Positions 20,335 to 28,847 of a stretch of 35,441 nt of DNA are shown piece after piece. The position numbers and the translations under genes were made by a program. Source of the stretch: an uncultured Clostridia bacterium (GTDB lineage Bacteria; Bacillota; Clostridia; Oscillospirales; Acutalibacteraceae). The notes beneath the pieces are model-generated. The model was not told the origin of the DNA. It searched no databases and saw only the letters and a program-made list of their open reading frames with translations. Each line of letters starts with the position of its first letter. Position 1 is the first letter of the stretch. The stretch spans positions 1-35,441 of the forward strand of contig CALWIH010000013.1 of assembly GCA_944380675.1 (NCBI GenBank), given 5' to 3'.

Positions 20335-22125
20335 TTGTATCGTTCTAATGTACTCGTTTGCGGCGGTACCGGCTGTACCTCCTCGAACAGCGAGCTCATC
20401 ATCGAGCGCCTGAAGGAAGAGATCCGGGCGCACGGCCTCGAGAAGGAGGTCAACGTCATCCGCACCGGCTGCTTCGGCCTGTGCGCGCTCGGCCCGATCA
20501 TGGTTGTCTATCCCGAGGGCGCGTTCTACAGCATGGTCAAGCCCGACGACGTCCCCGAGATTGTCGAGGAGCACCTGCTCAAGGGCCGTATCGTCAAGCG
20601 CCTGCTCTATCAGGAGACGGTGGTCGACGACAACTCCGTCAAGTCGCTCAACGACACGACGTTCTACGGCAAGCAGAGAAGAATCGCGCTGCGCAACTGC
20701 GGCGTGATCAACCCTGAGAATATTGACGAATACATCGCCGTCGACGGCTATGCCGCCCTCGGCAAGGTGCTTACCGAGATGACGCCGCAGCAGGTCATCG
20801 ATGTCATGAAGGCGTCCGGTCTGCGCGGACGCGGCGGCGCGGGCTTCCCGACCGGCGTAAAATGGGGCTTCGCGGCGGCGAATCAGGCGGATCAGAAGTA
20901 CGTCTGCTGCAACGCCGACGAGGGCGACCCCGGCGCGTTCATGGACCGCTCCATCCTCGAGGGCGACCCGCACGTCGTGCTCGAGTCCATGGCCATCGCG
21001 GGCTACGCCATCGGTGCGTCCCAGGGATACATCTACGTCCGCGCGGAGTACCCGATCGCCGTCAAGCGCCTGCAGATCGCCATCGATCAGGCGCATGAGT
21101 ACGGTCTGCTCGGCAACGACATCTTCGGCACGGGCTTCAACTTTGACATTCAGCTCCGCCTCGGCGCGGGCGCGTTCGTCTGCGGCGAGGAGACGGCGCT
21201 GATGACCTCCATCGAGGGCAAGCGCGGCGAGCCGCGGCCCCGTCCGCCGTTCCCGGCGCTCAAGGGTCTGTTCCAGAAGCCGACGATCCTCAACAACGTC
21301 GAGACCTGGGCGAACGTCACGCAGATTATCCTGAACGGCCCCGAGTGGTTCCGGTCGATCGGCACCGAGCGCTCCGCCGGTACGAAGGTCTTCGCCCTCG
21401 GCGGCAAGATCAAGCACACCGGCCTCGTCGAGGTCCCGATGGGCACCACCCTGCGCGAGATCGTCGAGGAGATCGGCGGCGGCGTGCCGAACGGCCATAC
21501 CTTCAAGGCGGCCCAGACGGGCGGCCCCTCCGGCGGCTGCATCCCGGCGTCTGAGATGGACGTCAAGATCGACTACGACAACCTGATCGCCATCGGCGCG
21601 ATGATGGGCTCCGGCGGCATGATCATCATGGACGACACCACCTGCATGGTGGATATCGCGAAGTTCTTCCTCGAGTTCACCGTCGACGAGTCCTGCGGCA
21701 AGTGTACGCCGTGCCGTGTCGGCACGCGCCGCCTGCTTGAGATCCTCAACAAGATCACGAGCGGCAACGGCACGCTCGAGGACATCGACCGTCTCGAGAA
21801 GCTCTGCTATTATCTCAAGGAGAACTCCCTGTGCGCGCTCGGCCAGACGGCCCCGAACCCGGTGCTCTCCACGCTCAAATATTTCCGCGACGAGTACATT
21901 GCCCATGTGACGGAGAAGCGCTGCCCCGCCGGCGTCTGCAAGGCGCTGACGAACTACGTCATCGATCCCGAGAAGTGCCGCGGCTGCACGCTCTGCGCCC
22001 GCAACTGCCCGGTCGGCGCCATTTCCGGCACTGTCAAGCATCCGCATGTGATCGACACCGAGAAGTGCATCAAGTGCGGCGCCTGCATGGAGAAATGTAA
22101 GTTCGGCGCGATTGCCAAGAGATAA
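20335..22125 (+). CDS. hydB: Bifurcating hydrogenase flavoprotein subunit HydB (NuoF-like)
   Basis: The 596-residue protein holds the flavin where NADH and ferredoxin electrons meet. Domains in order: a thioredoxin-like [2Fe-2S] domain (Cys9, 14, 46, 50); the NuoF FMN/NADH domain (GLRGRGGAGFPTGVKWGFA, CNADEGDPGAFMDR); a SLBB segment; a [4Fe-4S] motif ESCGKCTPCRVGTRRLL; and a C-terminal two-cluster ferredoxin domain (CRGCTLCARNCPVGAI and CIKCGACMEKCKFGAI). That tail is present in bifurcating HydB and absent from complex I NuoF. A TTG start at 20335 follows AGGAGGC at good spacing. It sits between the ferredoxin-like gene and hydA. Confidence 0.95.
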   Translation: MYRSNVLVCGGTGCTSSNSELIIERLKEEIRAHGLEKEVNVIRTGCFGLCALGPIMVVYPEGAFYSMVKPDDVPEIVEEHLLKGRIVKRLLYQETVVDDNSVKSLNDTTFYGKQRRIALRNCGVINPENIDEYIAVDGYAALGKVLTEMTPQQVIDVMKASGLRGRGGAGFPTGVKWGFAAANQADQKYVCCNADEGDPGAFMDRSILEGDPHVVLESMAIAGYAIGASQGYIYVRAEYPIAVKRLQIAIDQAHEYGLLGNDIFGTGFNFDIQLRLGAGAFVCGEETALMTSIEGKRGEPRPRPPFPALKGLFQKPTILNNVETWANVTQIILNGPEWFRSIGTERSAGTKVFALGGKIKHTGLVEVPMGTTLREIVEEIGGGVPNGHTFKAAQTGGPSGGCIPASEMDVKIDYDNLIAIGAMMGSGGMIIMDDTTCMVDIAKFFLEFTVDESCGKCTPCRVGTRRLLEILNKITSGNGTLEDIDRLEKLCYYLKENSLCALGQTAPNPVLSTLKYFRDEYIAHVTEKRCPAGVCKALTNYVIDPEKCRGCTLCARNCPVGAISGTVKHPHVIDTEKCIKCGACMEKCKFGAIAKR

Positions 22126-22145
22126 GAAAGGAGCTGCCAGAGCAA

Positions 22146-23891
22146 ATGAATATGGTTAACGTAAAAATCAACGGCATGCCCCTCTCGGTGCCGGCTGACT
22201 ATACCATCCTGCAGGCCGCCAAGAGCGCCGGGATCGACATTCCGACGCTGTGCTACCTCAAGGATCTCAACGAGATCGGCGCGTGCCGTATGTGCGTCGT
22301 CGAGGTCAAGGGAGCCCGCTCCCTTGTCGCGTCCTGCGTCTATCCCGTCAACGAGGGCATGGAGGTCTACACCAACACGCCCAAGATCATCGAGTCCCGC
22401 AAGATGACGCTCGAGATGCTGCTGTCCGTCCACAACAAGTCGTGCCTCACCTGCAAGCGCAGCCAGAACTGCGAGCTGCAGGCGCTCTGCCAGGAGCTCG
22501 GCGTCGAGGATTCCACGAGCTTCGAGGGCGCGATGCCCGATTCCACCTACGACGACAGTACGCTGCACCTCGTCCGCGACAATTCCAAGTGCATCCTCTG
22601 CCGCCGCTGCGTCGCCGCGTGCGCGAACCAGCACGTCGCCGTCATCGGCCCGAACAGCCGCGGCTTCGATACCCATATCGGCTGTATGTTTGAGCAGCCG
22701 CTCGCGAACGTCGCGTGCGTCTCGTGCGGACAGTGCATCGTCGCCTGCCCGACGGGCGCACTCACGGAGAAGGATCAGTGCGCCGACGTTCTCGCCGCGC
22801 TCAGCGATCCCGAGAAGTACGTCGTCGTGCAGACGGCCCCGTCCATCCGCGCGACGCTCGGCGAGTGCTTCGGGATGCCCGTCGGCACGAACGTCGAGGG
22901 CAAGATGGTCGCCGCGCTGCGCCGCATCGGCTTCAAGAAGGTGTTCGACACCGACTTCGGCGCCGACCTCACCATCATGGAGGAGGCGCACGAGTTCCTC
23001 GGCCGCGTGCAGAACGGCGGCGTCCTGCCGATGATCACGTCCTGCTCGCCCGGCTGGATCAAGTTCTGCGAGCATTACTTCCCCGAGCTTCTGCCGAACG
23101 TGTCCTCCTGCAAGTCGCCCCAGCAGATGACGGGCGCGATGATCAAGTCCTGGTTCGCCGAGAAGGAGGGCATCGACCCGAAGAATATCGTCGTCGTCAG
23201 CATCATGCCGTGCACGGCGAAGAAGTTTGAGATTCACCGCGACGACATGGAGGGCGCCGGCGAGGGCATCCCGGACACCGACATCGTCCTCACGACGCGC
23301 GAGCTTGGCCGCCTGATCAAGCTCTGCCGCATCGATTTCACCGCCCTGCCCGACGAGCAGTTCGACCCGGCGATGGGCGAGTCCACCGGCGCGGCCGTCA
23401 TCTTCGGCTCGACCGGCGGCGTGATGGAGGCCGCGCTCAGAACGGCCGCCGACGTCCTCGAGGGCCGCAGCGTCGAGAACATCGAGTACAAGGAGATCCG
23501 CGGCGGCGCGGGCATTAAGGAGGCCGTCTATAAGATCGCCGGCATGGACGTCAAGGTTGCCGTCGTCAGCGGTCTGAAGAACGCCAATGAGGTTCTCACG
23601 AAGGTGAAGAACGGCGAGGCGGACTACCACTTCATCGAGATCATGTGCTGCCCCGGCGGCTGCGTCAACGGCGGCGGCCAGCCGATTCAGCCGTCCGGCG
23701 TCCGCAACTTCACGGATCTGCGCGCCCTGCGCGCGCAGGCGCTCTATACGCAGGACGAGAATATGCCGCTGCGCAAGAGCCACGACAATCCGCTCATCAA
23801 GAAGGCTTACGAGGAATTCCTCGGCGAGCCCGGCAGCCACAAGGCGCACGAGCTTCTGCACACCACCTATGTGGCGCGCAGCAGATACTGA
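22146..23891 (+). CDS. hydA: Bifurcating [FeFe]-hydrogenase catalytic subunit HydA
   Basis: The 581-residue enzyme makes or uses H2. It has an N-terminal [2Fe-2S] domain (Cys36, 47, 50, 64), a His-ligated [4Fe-4S] motif (His96, Cys100, 103, 109), two [4Fe-4S] motifs (Cys149-159 and Cys191-201) and the H-cluster domain. The H-cluster signatures are ITSCSPGWIKF (298-304), IMPCTAKKFE (Cys356) and EIMCCPGGCVNGGGQP (Cys502, Cys506). This architecture with NuoE- and NuoF-like partners is that of the NADH/ferredoxin-dependent trimeric enzymes. The P1 motif has Ser301 where many hydrogenases have a second cysteine; I recall this form as common in the subgroup but could not check. AAAGGAG precedes the ATG. 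A strong terminator follows. The maturases HydE, HydF and HydG are not in the window. Confidence 0.96.
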   Translation: MNMVNVKINGMPLSVPADYTILQAAKSAGIDIPTLCYLKDLNEIGACRMCVVEVKGARSLVASCVYPVNEGMEVYTNTPKIIESRKMTLEMLLSVHNKSCLTCKRSQNCELQALCQELGVEDSTSFEGAMPDSTYDDSTLHLVRDNSKCILCRRCVAACANQHVAVIGPNSRGFDTHIGCMFEQPLANVACVSCGQCIVACPTGALTEKDQCADVLAALSDPEKYVVVQTAPSIRATLGECFGMPVGTNVEGKMVAALRRIGFKKVFDTDFGADLTIMEEAHEFLGRVQNGGVLPMITSCSPGWIKFCEHYFPELLPNVSSCKSPQQMTGAMIKSWFAEKEGIDPKNIVVVSIMPCTAKKFEIHRDDMEGAGEGIPDTDIVLTTRELGRLIKLCRIDFTALPDEQFDPAMGESTGAAVIFGSTGGVMEAALRTAADVLEGRSVENIEYKEIRGGAGIKEAVYKIAGMDVKVAVVSGLKNANEVLTKVKNGEADYHFIEIMCCPGGCVNGGGQPIQPSGVRNFTDLRALRAQALYTQDENMPLRKSHDNPLIKKAYEEFLGEPGSHKAHELLHTTYVARSRY

Positions 23892-23910
23892 TTTCCATTC
23901 TGTCCATAAG

Positions 23911-23942
23911 ACCCGGCACGGTGCGAACCGTGCCGGGTTTTT
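23911..23942 (+). terminator. Intrinsic terminator after hydA
   Basis: A perfect 12-bp stem (ACCCGGCACGGT with ACCGTGCCGGGT), a 4-base loop and a T-run lie 19 bases after the hydA stop. Confidence 0.94.
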
Positions 23943-23982
23943 GCGTTATTTCCCCCCTATTCACACCCAGTTTACGAACTTC

Positions 23983-23991
23983 TGTTATACT
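23983..23991 (+). promoter_or_regulatory. Extended -10 promoter of the YdcF-like gene
   Basis: TGTTATACT is the same extended -10 as before hydC. No good -35 is visible. The element is ~30 bases before the start codon. Confidence 0.5.
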
Positions 23992-24023
23992 CTCTGTAAT
24001 TCACCTGCAAAAGGAGGCTGCGG

Positions 24024-24770
24024 ATGCGAAAATTTGTGTTTTGGGCGGGCGCGGCGATCTGCGCCGTGTACCTGCTGGCCGCCGTCCTGTTCGGTGTGTG
24101 GAGCCTCGGTACCTGGGTCGGACTCGCGGCGGGCGGCGTGCTGATCGCGGGCGCGCGCCTTTGGCCGCGGCTCCGGGCCGTCTGCGGGACGCGGGGCAGG
24201 CGCTGGATTCCGCCCGCGCTCCTCGCCGCCCTCGGCGCCGCCGTGCTCTATGCGCTCGTCCTTTTTGGCTGCATGGCCGCCGGAGCTGCGAACGCGCCTC
24301 CTCAGGCGGAGGGGACGGTCGTCGTCCTCGGCAGCAAGGTCAACGGCACGGTGCCGAGCGCCGACCTGCAGGCGCGCATCAACCGCGCCGCCGCCTATCT
24401 GCTCGAGCACCCGGAGCTTTCCGTCGTGGCCTCCGGCGGGCAGGGGGCGGGGGAGGAGATCTCGGAGGCGGAGGCCATCCGGGACGGCCTTGTCGCCCTC
24501 GGCGTCGACAGCGCGCGGATTTACCTCGAGGACGCGTCCTCCGACACCGAGGAGAACATCGCGTTTTCCAAAGCCGTGATGGAGGAAAACGGCCTCCCGG
24601 AGCCGATGCTGATCGTCACGGACGAGTACCATGAATTCCGCGCGAACACCCTCGCGTCGCGCGCCGGGATCACGTCGTACGCCGTCCCCGGGCAGACGCC
24701 GTTCTATCTCCTGCCGGCCTGCGCGGCGCGGGAGCTTCTCGCCCTGACGAAGCTGTTCGTCCTCGGCTGA
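24024..24770 (+). CDS. YdcF/SanA-like (DUF218) membrane protein
   Basis: The 248-residue protein begins with two or three transmembrane segments (residues ~4-30, ~33-46 and ~66-90), followed by a DUF218 domain. VVVLGSKVNG, RINRAAAYLL, VVASGGQGAGEEISEAEAI and DTEENIAFSK are the family's conserved segments, and IVTDEYHEFRA is the usual histidine-containing strand. Members such as ElyC, SanA and YdcF act in the cell envelope of E. coli or bind nucleotides; the biochemical activity is not settled. The ATG has AAGGAGG seven bases before it. It lies alone between the hydrogenase terminator and the pyrC promoter, with no evident tie to either. Confidence 0.88.
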   Translation: MRKFVFWAGAAICAVYLLAAVLFGVWSLGTWVGLAAGGVLIAGARLWPRLRAVCGTRGRRWIPPALLAALGAAVLYALVLFGCMAAGAANAPPQAEGTVVVLGSKVNGTVPSADLQARINRAAAYLLEHPELSVVASGGQGAGEEISEAEAIRDGLVALGVDSARIYLEDASSDTEENIAFSKAVMEENGLPEPMLIVTDEYHEFRANTLASRAGITSYAVPGQTPFYLLPACAARELLALTKLFVLG

Positions 24771-24788
24771 CTTCTCCCGCCGGAAGCC

Positions 24789-24817
24789 TTGTAAAGCGGG
24801 CCGCGCTATTGTATAAT
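24789..24817 (+). promoter_or_regulatory. Promoter of the pyr operon
   Basis: TTGTAA (24789-24794), a 17-base spacer and a perfect TATAAT (24812-24817). The predicted ~50-base leader holds a 6-bp hairpin (GCCCCG with CGGGGC) but no PyrR-type binding loop or attenuator that I can recognise. Confidence 0.8.
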
Positions 24818-24870
24818 GAAAGGACAGCCCCGGACACGGGGCGCAGCGTCACGGGAAAGGTTGTGATACG

Positions 24871-26157
24871 GTGAGCAGAATCCTGCTGAAAAACATGAAG
24901 GTGTACGACCCCGCGTCCCGGCGGGACGGAGCGGTCTCCGATATTCTCATTGAGGACGGCGCCGTCCGTGCCGTCGGGCAGCGGATCGACGCGCGGGACG
25001 CCGAGACGATCGACGGCGAACGCCGCCTGTGCGCCGCGCCCGGTCTCGTCGATATGCACGTCCATTTGCGCGACCCCGGCTTCACGGCGAAGGAGGACAT
25101 CCTCACCGGCTGCCGCGCCGCGGCGGCGGGCGGCGTGACGAGCCTTCTGTGTATGCCGAACACGAAGCCGGCGATCGATACGCCGGAGACGGTGCGGTAC
25201 ATTCTCGAGAAGGCGGAGAGCGCCGACGCCCGCGTCTATGTCGCCGCCGCCATCACGAAGGGGCTCGGCGACGCCACGGAGCTCTGCGACCTCGAAGCGC
25301 TGCGCGCGGCGGGAGCTTCCGCCTTCAGCAACGACGGGCGCCCCGTCGTCGATTCCCGCAAGATGGCAGAGGCGCTCCGCACCGCGGCGAAGCTCGGCGT
25401 CCCCGTCGTCTCCCACTGTGAGGATCTCTTCCTTTCGGCGGGCGGCCTGATGAACGAGGGAGCCGTCAGCCGCGCGCTCGGCGTGCCGGGCGTCCCGGCT
25501 GCGGCGGAGGACTGCGGCACAGCCCGCGAGATTGCGCTCGCCGCCGCGTACGGCGTGCCGGTGCACATCTGCCACGTCAGCACGAAGACGAGCGTCGCCC
25601 TGATCCGCGACGCGCGCCGCCGCGGCGTCCAGGTGACGGGCGAGACGGCTCCGCACTATTTCGCCCTGACGGACGAGGAGCTGCGGGATCGCGACGCGGA
25701 CAAGCGCATGAGTCCGCCGCTTCGCACCGATGAGGATCGCCTCACGGTGATCGAGGCGCTGCGCGACGGCACGCTGCAGGCGATCGCGACCGACCACGCG
25801 CCGCATACGCCCGAGGAGAAGGCCGACTTCGCCAAAGCGCCGAATGGCAGCATCGGGATGGAGACGTCCCTCGCCGCCGGCATCACCTTCCTTGTGAAGC
25901 CCGGCCTCCTGACGATGTCGGAGCTCATCCGGCTGATGAGCACGTCCCCGGCGCGGCTGCTCGGGCTGCACGCCGGCACGCTGGCGGAGGGCTCCCCCGC
26001 CGACGTCGTCGTCTTTGACCCGGACGAGGTCTGGACGGTCGACCCGGACGCGCTGCACGGCAAGAGCCGGAACGCCGTCTTCAAGGGCAGGGAGCTTACG
26101 GGGCGCGTCAAGGCCACCGTCTGCCGCGGCCGCTTTGTCTGGCGCGAAGGAATCTGA
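24871..26157 (+). CDS. pyrC: Dihydroorotase
   Basis: The 428-residue zinc enzyme closes N-carbamoyl-aspartate to dihydroorotate in pyrimidine synthesis. It is the class I type: metal-binding DMHVHLRDPGF (His63, His65), GGVTSLLCMPNTKPAID, HICHVSTKTS, and ATDHAPHTPEEK with the catalytic aspartate. A GTG start at 24871 gives the usual N-terminus (ILLKNMKVYDP). The upstream GGGAAAGG is a modest ribosome site. It is the first gene of pyrC-pyrF-pyrK-pyrD. Hydantoinases and allantoinases are related, but the operon context makes dihydroorotase secure. Confidence 0.95.
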   Translation: MSRILLKNMKVYDPASRRDGAVSDILIEDGAVRAVGQRIDARDAETIDGERRLCAAPGLVDMHVHLRDPGFTAKEDILTGCRAAAAGGVTSLLCMPNTKPAIDTPETVRYILEKAESADARVYVAAAITKGLGDATELCDLEALRAAGASAFSNDGRPVVDSRKMAEALRTAAKLGVPVVSHCEDLFLSAGGLMNEGAVSRALGVPGVPAAAEDCGTAREIALAAAYGVPVHICHVSTKTSVALIRDARRRGVQVTGETAPHYFALTDEELRDRDADKRMSPPLRTDEDRLTVIEALRDGTLQAIATDHAPHTPEEKADFAKAPNGSIGMETSLAAGITFLVKPGLLTMSELIRLMSTSPARLLGLHAGTLAEGSPADVVVFDPDEVWTVDPDALHGKSRNAVFKGRELTGRVKATVCRGRFVWREGI

Positions 26158-26195
26158 GAAAAAAACAGAGAAGAATCTGATGGAGGGTATTTGGT

Positions 26196-27134
26196 ATGTC
26201 TCTTGACAAGATGATTGAAAAAATTGCGGCTCTGCAGAACCCCACGGTCGCGGGCCTCGACCCGAAGCTCGACTACATCCCGCAGTACATTCGGTATCAG
26301 GCGTACGCGAAGTACGGCCAGACGCTCGAGGGCGCTGCCGAGGCCATTCTGCAGTACAACAAGGGCCTGATCGACGCCCTGTGCGGAATCGTCCCGGCGG
26401 TGAAGCCGCAGGCGGCGTACTATGAGATGTACGGCTGGCAGGGCGTCCGCACGCTGTGCGAGACGATCCGCTACGCGCGGGAAAAGGGAATGTACGTCAT
26501 CCTCGACGGCAAGCGCAACGACATCGGCGCGACGATGGAGTCCTATGCCGCCGCCTGGCTCGGCCTGACGCAGATTGAGGGCAAGCTGGAATCCGCCTTC
26601 GGCGCGGACGCGCTGACGGTTAACGGGTATCTCGGCAGCGACGGCATCAACCCGCTGCTCAAGGTCTGCTCGGAGGGCGACAAGGGCATTTTCGTCCTCG
26701 TCAAGACGTCGAATCCTTCCTCCGGCGAGCTGCAGGATCGGGCGCTCGCGACGGGCGAGACCATCTACCGCGCGATGGGCGCGTCGTGCGAGGAGTGGGG
26801 CAAGTCCCTGCCCGGCAAATACGGCTACTCCGGCGTCGGCGCGGTCGTTGGTGCGACGTACCCGGCGCAGCTCGGCGAGCTGCGCGAAGCGATGCCCTAC
26901 ACCTTCTTCCTCGTGCCCGGCTACGGCGCGCAGGGCGGCGGCGCGAAGGACGTGGCTCCCGGCTTTGACAGGAACGGCCTCGGCGCGATTGTGAACGCCT
27001 CGCGCTCCATCCTCTGCGCGTGGAAGAAGACGAACGCCGCGCCGGAGGACTTCGCGAAGGCCGCCGCCGCGGAGGCCGTGCGGATGCGCGACGACATCAT
27101 GAGCGAGGTCGGCGCGATCCGCCTGCCCGAGTGA
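26196..27134 (+). CDS. pyrF: Orotidine 5'-phosphate decarboxylase, type 2
   Basis: The 312-residue enzyme forms UMP from OMP. It is the longer type 2 form: TVAGLDPKLDYIP at the start, VKPQAAYYEMYGWQG, the catalytic DGKRNDIGATMESYA, and LVPGYGAQGGGAKDV near the end. The ATG follows ATGGAGGG at eight bases. It lies 38 bases after pyrC and eight before pyrK, in one operon. Confidence 0.96.
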   Translation: MSLDKMIEKIAALQNPTVAGLDPKLDYIPQYIRYQAYAKYGQTLEGAAEAILQYNKGLIDALCGIVPAVKPQAAYYEMYGWQGVRTLCETIRYAREKGMYVILDGKRNDIGATMESYAAAWLGLTQIEGKLESAFGADALTVNGYLGSDGINPLLKVCSEGDKGIFVLVKTSNPSSGELQDRALATGETIYRAMGASCEEWGKSLPGKYGYSGVGAVVGATYPAQLGELREAMPYTFFLVPGYGAQGGGAKDVAPGFDRNGLGAIVNASRSILCAWKKTNAAPEDFAKAAAAEAVRMRDDIMSEVGAIRLPE

Positions 27135-27142
27135 GGTGCAAA

Positions 27143-27901
27143 GTGAAGCAATATGATGTGCGGCAGTGCCGCGTGATGCAGTTTGATCAGCTTACGGCGG
27201 ACATTTACAGTGCCTGGGTCGACGCGGGGGAGCTTGCCCGCCTCGCGAAGCCCGGTCAGTTCGCGCAGATTTACGTTCCCGGCAAGACGCTGCGCCGCCC
27301 GATCTCCATCTGCGACGCGGAGGGGGATGCGCTGCGCTTTGTCTTTCAGATCCGCGGCGAGGGCACGGCTATCCTCGCCAACACCCGTGCCGGCGATTCC
27401 TGGGACGTCCTTGCCCCACTCGGCCATGGCTTTTCGCTCGGGGACACCGGGCGGAAGGTGTGCTTTGTCGGCGGCGGCATCGGCGTGCCGCCCCTCGTCG
27501 CTGCGGCGAAGGTCTTCGGCGCGAACGCCACGGTTGTGACGGGCTTCCGCAATCGGGACGCCGTCATCTTGCAGGACGACTTTGCGAAGAACGGCAACCG
27601 CGTCGTGCTTGCCACGGACGACGGCTCGGCGGGCTTCCACGGACTCGTGACGGAATGCCTCCCGGAGGACTGCGAGGCGATCTTCGCCTGCGGCCCGACC
27701 CCGATGCTCCGCGCCCTGACCGCCGAGGCGGAAAAGCGCGGCGTCGAGTGCCAGGTTTCGCTCGAGCAGCGGATGGCCTGCGGCATCGGCGCGTGCCTCG
27801 GCTGCGCCGTGAAGCTCAAGACCGAGGACGGCGGCTGGCGGCACGGCCACGTCTGCAAGGACGGCCCTGTTTTTGACGCGCGGATCGTCGCGTTTGACTG
27901 A
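27143..27901 (+). CDS. pyrK: Dihydroorotate dehydrogenase electron-transfer subunit PyrK
   Basis: The 252-residue subunit carries FAD and a [2Fe-2S] cluster. It lets the PyrD-B enzyme use NAD+ as electron acceptor. It shows a ferredoxin-reductase-like fold: RRPISICD (flavin site), VCFVGGGIGVPPLVAAAK (nucleotide site), FACGPTPMLRAL, then the cluster cysteines Cys213, 218, 221 and 238 (MACGIGACLGCAVK, GHVCKDGP). A GTG start at 27143 is inferred: it follows GAGGTG and begins the conserved N-terminus. It is immediately followed by its partner pyrD. Confidence 0.95.
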   Translation: MKQYDVRQCRVMQFDQLTADIYSAWVDAGELARLAKPGQFAQIYVPGKTLRRPISICDAEGDALRFVFQIRGEGTAILANTRAGDSWDVLAPLGHGFSLGDTGRKVCFVGGGIGVPPLVAAAKVFGANATVVTGFRNRDAVILQDDFAKNGNRVVLATDDGSAGFHGLVTECLPEDCEAIFACGPTPMLRALTAEAEKRGVECQVSLEQRMACGIGACLGCAVKLKTEDGGWRHGHVCKDGPVFDARIVAFD

Positions 27902-27915
27902 GAGGAGGAGCGAAC

Positions 27916-28827
27916 ATGGCGGATCTCAAAGTAACCATCGCCGGCGTCGAGCTGGCCAACCCCCTGATCGCGGCCTCCGGCACCTTCGGCTTCGGCCATG
28001 AATACGCGGAGTTCTATCCGCTTTCGACGCTCGGCGGCATCTCCTGCAAGGGCATTACGCTCAAGGAGCGCCCCGGCAACCCGCCGCCGCGCATCGCGGA
28101 AACGCCCTCGGGGATGCTCAACGCCGTCGGTCTGCAGAATCCCGGCGTCGACCACTTCATCGAGCACGATCTGCCGTGGCTGCGGCAGCAGGGGACGGCG
28201 GTCATCGCGAACATCGCGGGCAATACGCCCGAGGACTACTGCGCGATGGCGGAGAAGCTCTCCGACACCGACGTCGACATGATTGAGATGAACATATCCT
28301 GCCCGAACGTCAAGCAGGGCGGCGTCCAGTTCGGCACCTCCTGCGCGGGCGTCGGCTCCATCACGGCTGCGGTGCGAAAATACTGCAAAAAGCCGCTGAT
28401 GGTCAAGCTTTCCCCGAACGTCGCCGACATCGGCGAGATTGCCGCGGCGGCGGAGGCGTCCGGCGCGGACGCGATCTCTCTCATCAACACGCTGACGGGA
28501 ATGCGCATCGACATCCGCACGCGCCGCCCGATCATCCGCAACAATACCGGCGGCCTGAGCGGCCCCGCCGTCTTCCCGGTCGCCGTGCGCATGGTGTGGC
28601 AGGCGTCCCAGCGGGTGAAGATCCCGGTCGTGGGCCTCGGCGGCATCGCGACGTGGCAGGACGCCGCCGAGATGCTGCTCGCCGGCGCTTCGGCGCTGCA
28701 GATCGGCACCGTCCTGTTCACCGACCCGTACGCCCCCGTCAAGATTCTCGACGGTCTGAACCGCTTTTTGGACGAGCAGGGGCTCGCCTCGGTCACGGAG
28801 CTGACCGGCGGCGTCCGCCCGTGGTGA
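27916..28827 (+). CDS. pyrD: Dihydroorotate dehydrogenase B, catalytic subunit
   Basis: The 303-residue FMN enzyme oxidises dihydroorotate to orotate. It is of class 1B, with a catalytic cysteine (Cys129 in EMNISCPNVKQGG) rather than the serine of membrane-bound class 2 enzymes. Other motifs are ASGTFGFGHEY, SCKGITLKERPGN (Lys45) and VVGLGGIATWQDA. It follows pyrK by 14 bases with AGAGGAGG upstream. With PyrK it forms the NAD-linked heterotetramer. Confidence 0.96.
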   Translation: MADLKVTIAGVELANPLIAASGTFGFGHEYAEFYPLSTLGGISCKGITLKERPGNPPPRIAETPSGMLNAVGLQNPGVDHFIEHDLPWLRQQGTAVIANIAGNTPEDYCAMAEKLSDTDVDMIEMNISCPNVKQGGVQFGTSCAGVGSITAAVRKYCKKPLMVKLSPNVADIGEIAAAAEASGADAISLINTLTGMRIDIRTRRPIIRNNTGGLSGPAVFPVAVRMVWQASQRVKIPVVGLGGIATWQDAAEMLLAGASALQIGTVLFTDPYAPVKILDGLNRFLDEQGLASVTELTGGVRPW

Positions 28828-28847
28828 GACAAAAGGAGGCTTTTTCG

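Noticed and set aside
24818-24870. A PyrR-binding attenuator before pyrC
   Set aside because: The leader is too short, and its single 6-bp hairpin lacks the conserved PyrR loop and a following U-tract.
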